Below, one piece after another: positions 6,588-7,591 of a stretch of 7,591 nucleotides of DNA. The translations under genes and the position numbers were made by a program. This DNA is from Synergistaceae bacterium (GTDB lineage Bacteria; Synergistota; Synergistia; Synergistales; Aminobacteriaceae), in contig JAFRSL010000074.1 of assembly GCA_017427625.1 (NCBI GenBank), forward strand, positions 1 through 7,591, in the 5' to 3' direction. Below the pieces are notes generated by a model. That model searched no databases and was not told the origin of the DNA. It saw only the letters and a program-made list of their open reading frames with translations. Each line of letters opens with the position of its first letter. Position 1 is the first letter of the stretch.

Positions 6588-6620
6588 AATCCCCTCTGTC
6601 TCGATGGCAGGGGGGATTTT
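6588..6620 (+). terminator. Rho-independent terminator of the isomerase-permease operon
   Basis: AATCCCCTCTG (6588-6598) pairs with CAGGGGGGATT (6608-6618) over 11 bp with one G-U pair, around a 9-nt loop. The T-run TTTT (6617-6620) overlaps the stem base and is short, so termination may be partial. It lies 20 bp after the permease stop. Confidence 0.75.
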
Positions 6621-6652
6621 GATTCTCGAGTTATCTCTCAGCATCAGTAACA

Positions 6653-6682
6653 TTCAGCATTAAAAGCGTTATATTATATAAT
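6653..6682 (+). promoter_or_regulatory. Candidate promoter of threonine synthase
   Basis: A perfect TATAAT (6677-6682) sits in an AT-rich stretch. A weak -35, TTCAGC (6653-6658), lies 18 bp upstream. Transcription from about 6689 would give a leader of roughly 73 nt before the thrC start. Confidence 0.5.
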
Positions 6683-6691
6683 GTAACTTGT

Positions 6692-6728
6692 CTTCCGCCT
6701 TAGGCTTTCGCTCTAATAAAGGTGGGAG
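6692..6728 (+). promoter_or_regulatory. Leader hairpin covering a Shine-Dalgarno-like sequence
   Basis: CTTCCGCCTT (6692-6701) can pair with AAGGTGGGAG (6719-6728) over 10 bp, including two G-U pairs, around a 17-nt loop. The right arm is a good ribosome-binding sequence, so the hairpin would hide it. No T-run follows, so this is not a simple terminator. The same left arm can also pair, less perfectly, with the thrC ribosome site AAGGAGGAG at 6748-6756. Confidence 0.4.
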
Positions 6729-6768
6729 TCTTCTTGTGAGTTTTGATAAGGAGGAGTCTTAATGGGAG
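6719..6768 (+). repeat. Imperfect tandem copies of the ribosome-binding segment
   Basis: AAGGTGGGAGTCTTCTTG followed by TGAG (6719-6740) aligns with AAGGAGGAGTCTTAATGG followed by GAG (6748-6768), with one gap and a few mismatches. Both copies carry a Shine-Dalgarno core followed by GAGTCTT and then a start-like codon (GTG at 6736 and ATG at 6762). Confidence 0.5.
6736..6762 (+). CDS. Possible 8-codon leader peptide coupled to thrC
   Basis: GTG at 6736 opens a short frame reading M-S-F-D-K-E-E-S and ending at TAA (6760-6762). A Shine-Dalgarno sequence AAGGTGGGAG lies 7 nt upstream of the GTG. The stop overlaps the thrC start as TAATG, a classic arrangement for translational coupling. The thrC ribosome site lies inside the mini-ORF. 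There are no threonine or isoleucine codons, so classical amino-acid-codon attenuation is unlikely. Such a short frame can arise by chance, and the call rests on the ribosome site and the exact overlap. Confidence 0.3.
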   Translation: MSFDKEES

Positions 6769-7591
6769 TATTAAAACACTATCGGGAATTATTGCCCGTA
6801 AGCGACAAAACACCGAACGTGAATCTTGAGGAGGGAAGCACGCCTTTAATCTATCTTCCGCGAGTTAGTGATAGATTAGGCATAAAGCTATACAGGAAAT
6901 TCGAGGGCTGTAATCCTTCAGGATCCTTCAAGGACAGAGGAATGGTTCTCGCGGTCGCTAAGGCACTCGAAGATGGGAAGCGTGCAATAATCTGCGCGTC
7001 AACTGGAAACACATCGGCATCAGCAGCAGCATATGCGGCAAGTCAGGGAATACCGTGCTTCGTTCTTCTTCCGGCGGGAAAAGTCGCACTCGGTAAACTA
7101 GCTCAGGCTCTCATGTACGGTGCAAAGGTCATCGCGGTTAAAGGGAATTTCGACAGAGCATTGGAGTTAGCGCGTGAAGGTGCGGAGAAAACGGGCTGTG
7201 CAATGGTGAACAGTGTCAACCCCTATAGGCTGATTGGCCAGCGTTCAGGTGCGTGGGAAATCTGCGACGTTCTCGGACATGCCCCTGATTGGCACGCAAT
7301 CCCTGTTGGAAATGCCGGAAACATCTCAGCTTATTGGGCTGGTTACAACGAGTACAAGAAGCTCGGAAAAATCTCGGCACTTCCGCGAATGATGGGCTTC
7401 CAGGCTGAAGGTGCAGCTCCACTCGTCTACAACAAGCCATGTCCAAACCCTGAGACCGTAGCAACAGCAATCCGAATCGGCAACCCAGTCAGCGCACACT
7501 TAGCACGTGCGGCAGTCAGCGAGTCGGGCGGAGAGTTCAACGCTGTAACGGACGAGCAGATTTTGGAGGCACAGAGGATTCTTGCGGCTGA
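6762..7591 (+). CDS. thrC: Threonine synthase (3' end cut by window)
   Basis: From the ATG at 6762 the frame stays open for 276 codons to the window edge. The enzyme converts O-phospho-L-homoserine and water to L-threonine and phosphate, the last step of threonine synthesis, using pyridoxal phosphate (PLP) in the cytoplasm. Signatures in order are EGSTPLIYLP (24-33), GCNPSGSFKDRG (49-60) with K57 as the PLP-binding lysine, ASTGNTSASAAAYA (79-92) with the loop that contacts the cofactor ring, NSVNPYRLIGQ (150-160), and the phosphate-binding loop VGNAGN (182-187). The short form of the family is about 350 residues, so roughly 75 C-terminal residues lie beyond the window. AAGGAGGAG ends 5 nt before the ATG. 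The preceding terminator separates it from the permease operon. Confidence 0.96.
   Translation, partial: MGVLKHYRELLPVSDKTPNVNLEEGSTPLIYLPRVSDRLGIKLYRKFEGCNPSGSFKDRGMVLAVAKALEDGKRAIICASTGNTSASAAAYAASQGIPCFVLLPAGKVALGKLAQALMYGAKVIAVKGNFDRALELAREGAEKTGCAMVNSVNPYRLIGQRSGAWEICDVLGHAPDWHAIPVGNAGNISAYWAGYNEYKKLGKISALPRMMGFQAEGAAPLVYNKPCPNPETVATAIRIGNPVSAHLARAAVSESGGEFNAVTDEQILEAQRILAA

Noticed and set aside
1..7591. CRISPR array, insertion sequence, tRNA or rRNA
   Set aside because: No spaced direct repeats of the right length, no transposase frame or terminal inverted repeats, and no tRNA-like cloverleaf or rRNA sequence were seen.

Overview
The window comes from a bacterial chromosome of roughly balanced base composition, with strong Shine-Dalgarno sites (AAGGAG, GGGAGG, GGAGGG). 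The combination of a PrpF-family isomerase, a MatC/SLC13-like carboxylate permease, several LysR regulators and small coiled-coil or DUF1566-like proteins suggests an anaerobic gut or rumen bacterium. Synergistaceae is my best guess and Firmicutes an alternative. This placement is an impression from gene content, not a proof.

Layout. (i) 1-827, minus strand: the 5' end of a gene for a DUF1566-like protein, preceded by a gene for a small coiled-coil protein with one membrane anchor. Each has its own promoter, and the two promoters share an 18-bp near-identical element. (ii) 908-2683, minus strand: two different LysR-type regulators in tandem, 6 bp apart. (iii) 2684-2812: a divergent regulatory region with a 17-bp dyad of LysR-box type. 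(iv) 2813-3916, plus strand: an exported alpha/beta hydrolase with a cysteine in the nucleophile position, closed by an intrinsic terminator. (v) 4133-6567, plus strand: a two-gene operon of a PrpF-type isomerase and a carboxylate permease, behind an AT-rich promoter and closed by a terminator. (vi) 6653-7591, plus strand: a promoter, a structured leader with a possible 8-codon leader peptide, and threonine synthase (thrC), cut by the window edge.

How they may work together. The permease probably imports an organic acid and the PrpF-type enzyme shifts its C=C double bond (aconitate, methylitaconate or oxalomesaconate type chemistry). The tandem LysR proteins could control the divergent hydrolase gene and possibly the isomerase-permease operon. 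The substrate cannot be read from the sequence, because no other enzyme of a known pathway is present. Threonine synthase appears to be an independent housekeeping unit. Its leader is the most unusual piece of regulation here: two Shine-Dalgarno copies, one shared complementary strand, and a mini-ORF whose stop overlaps the thrC start.
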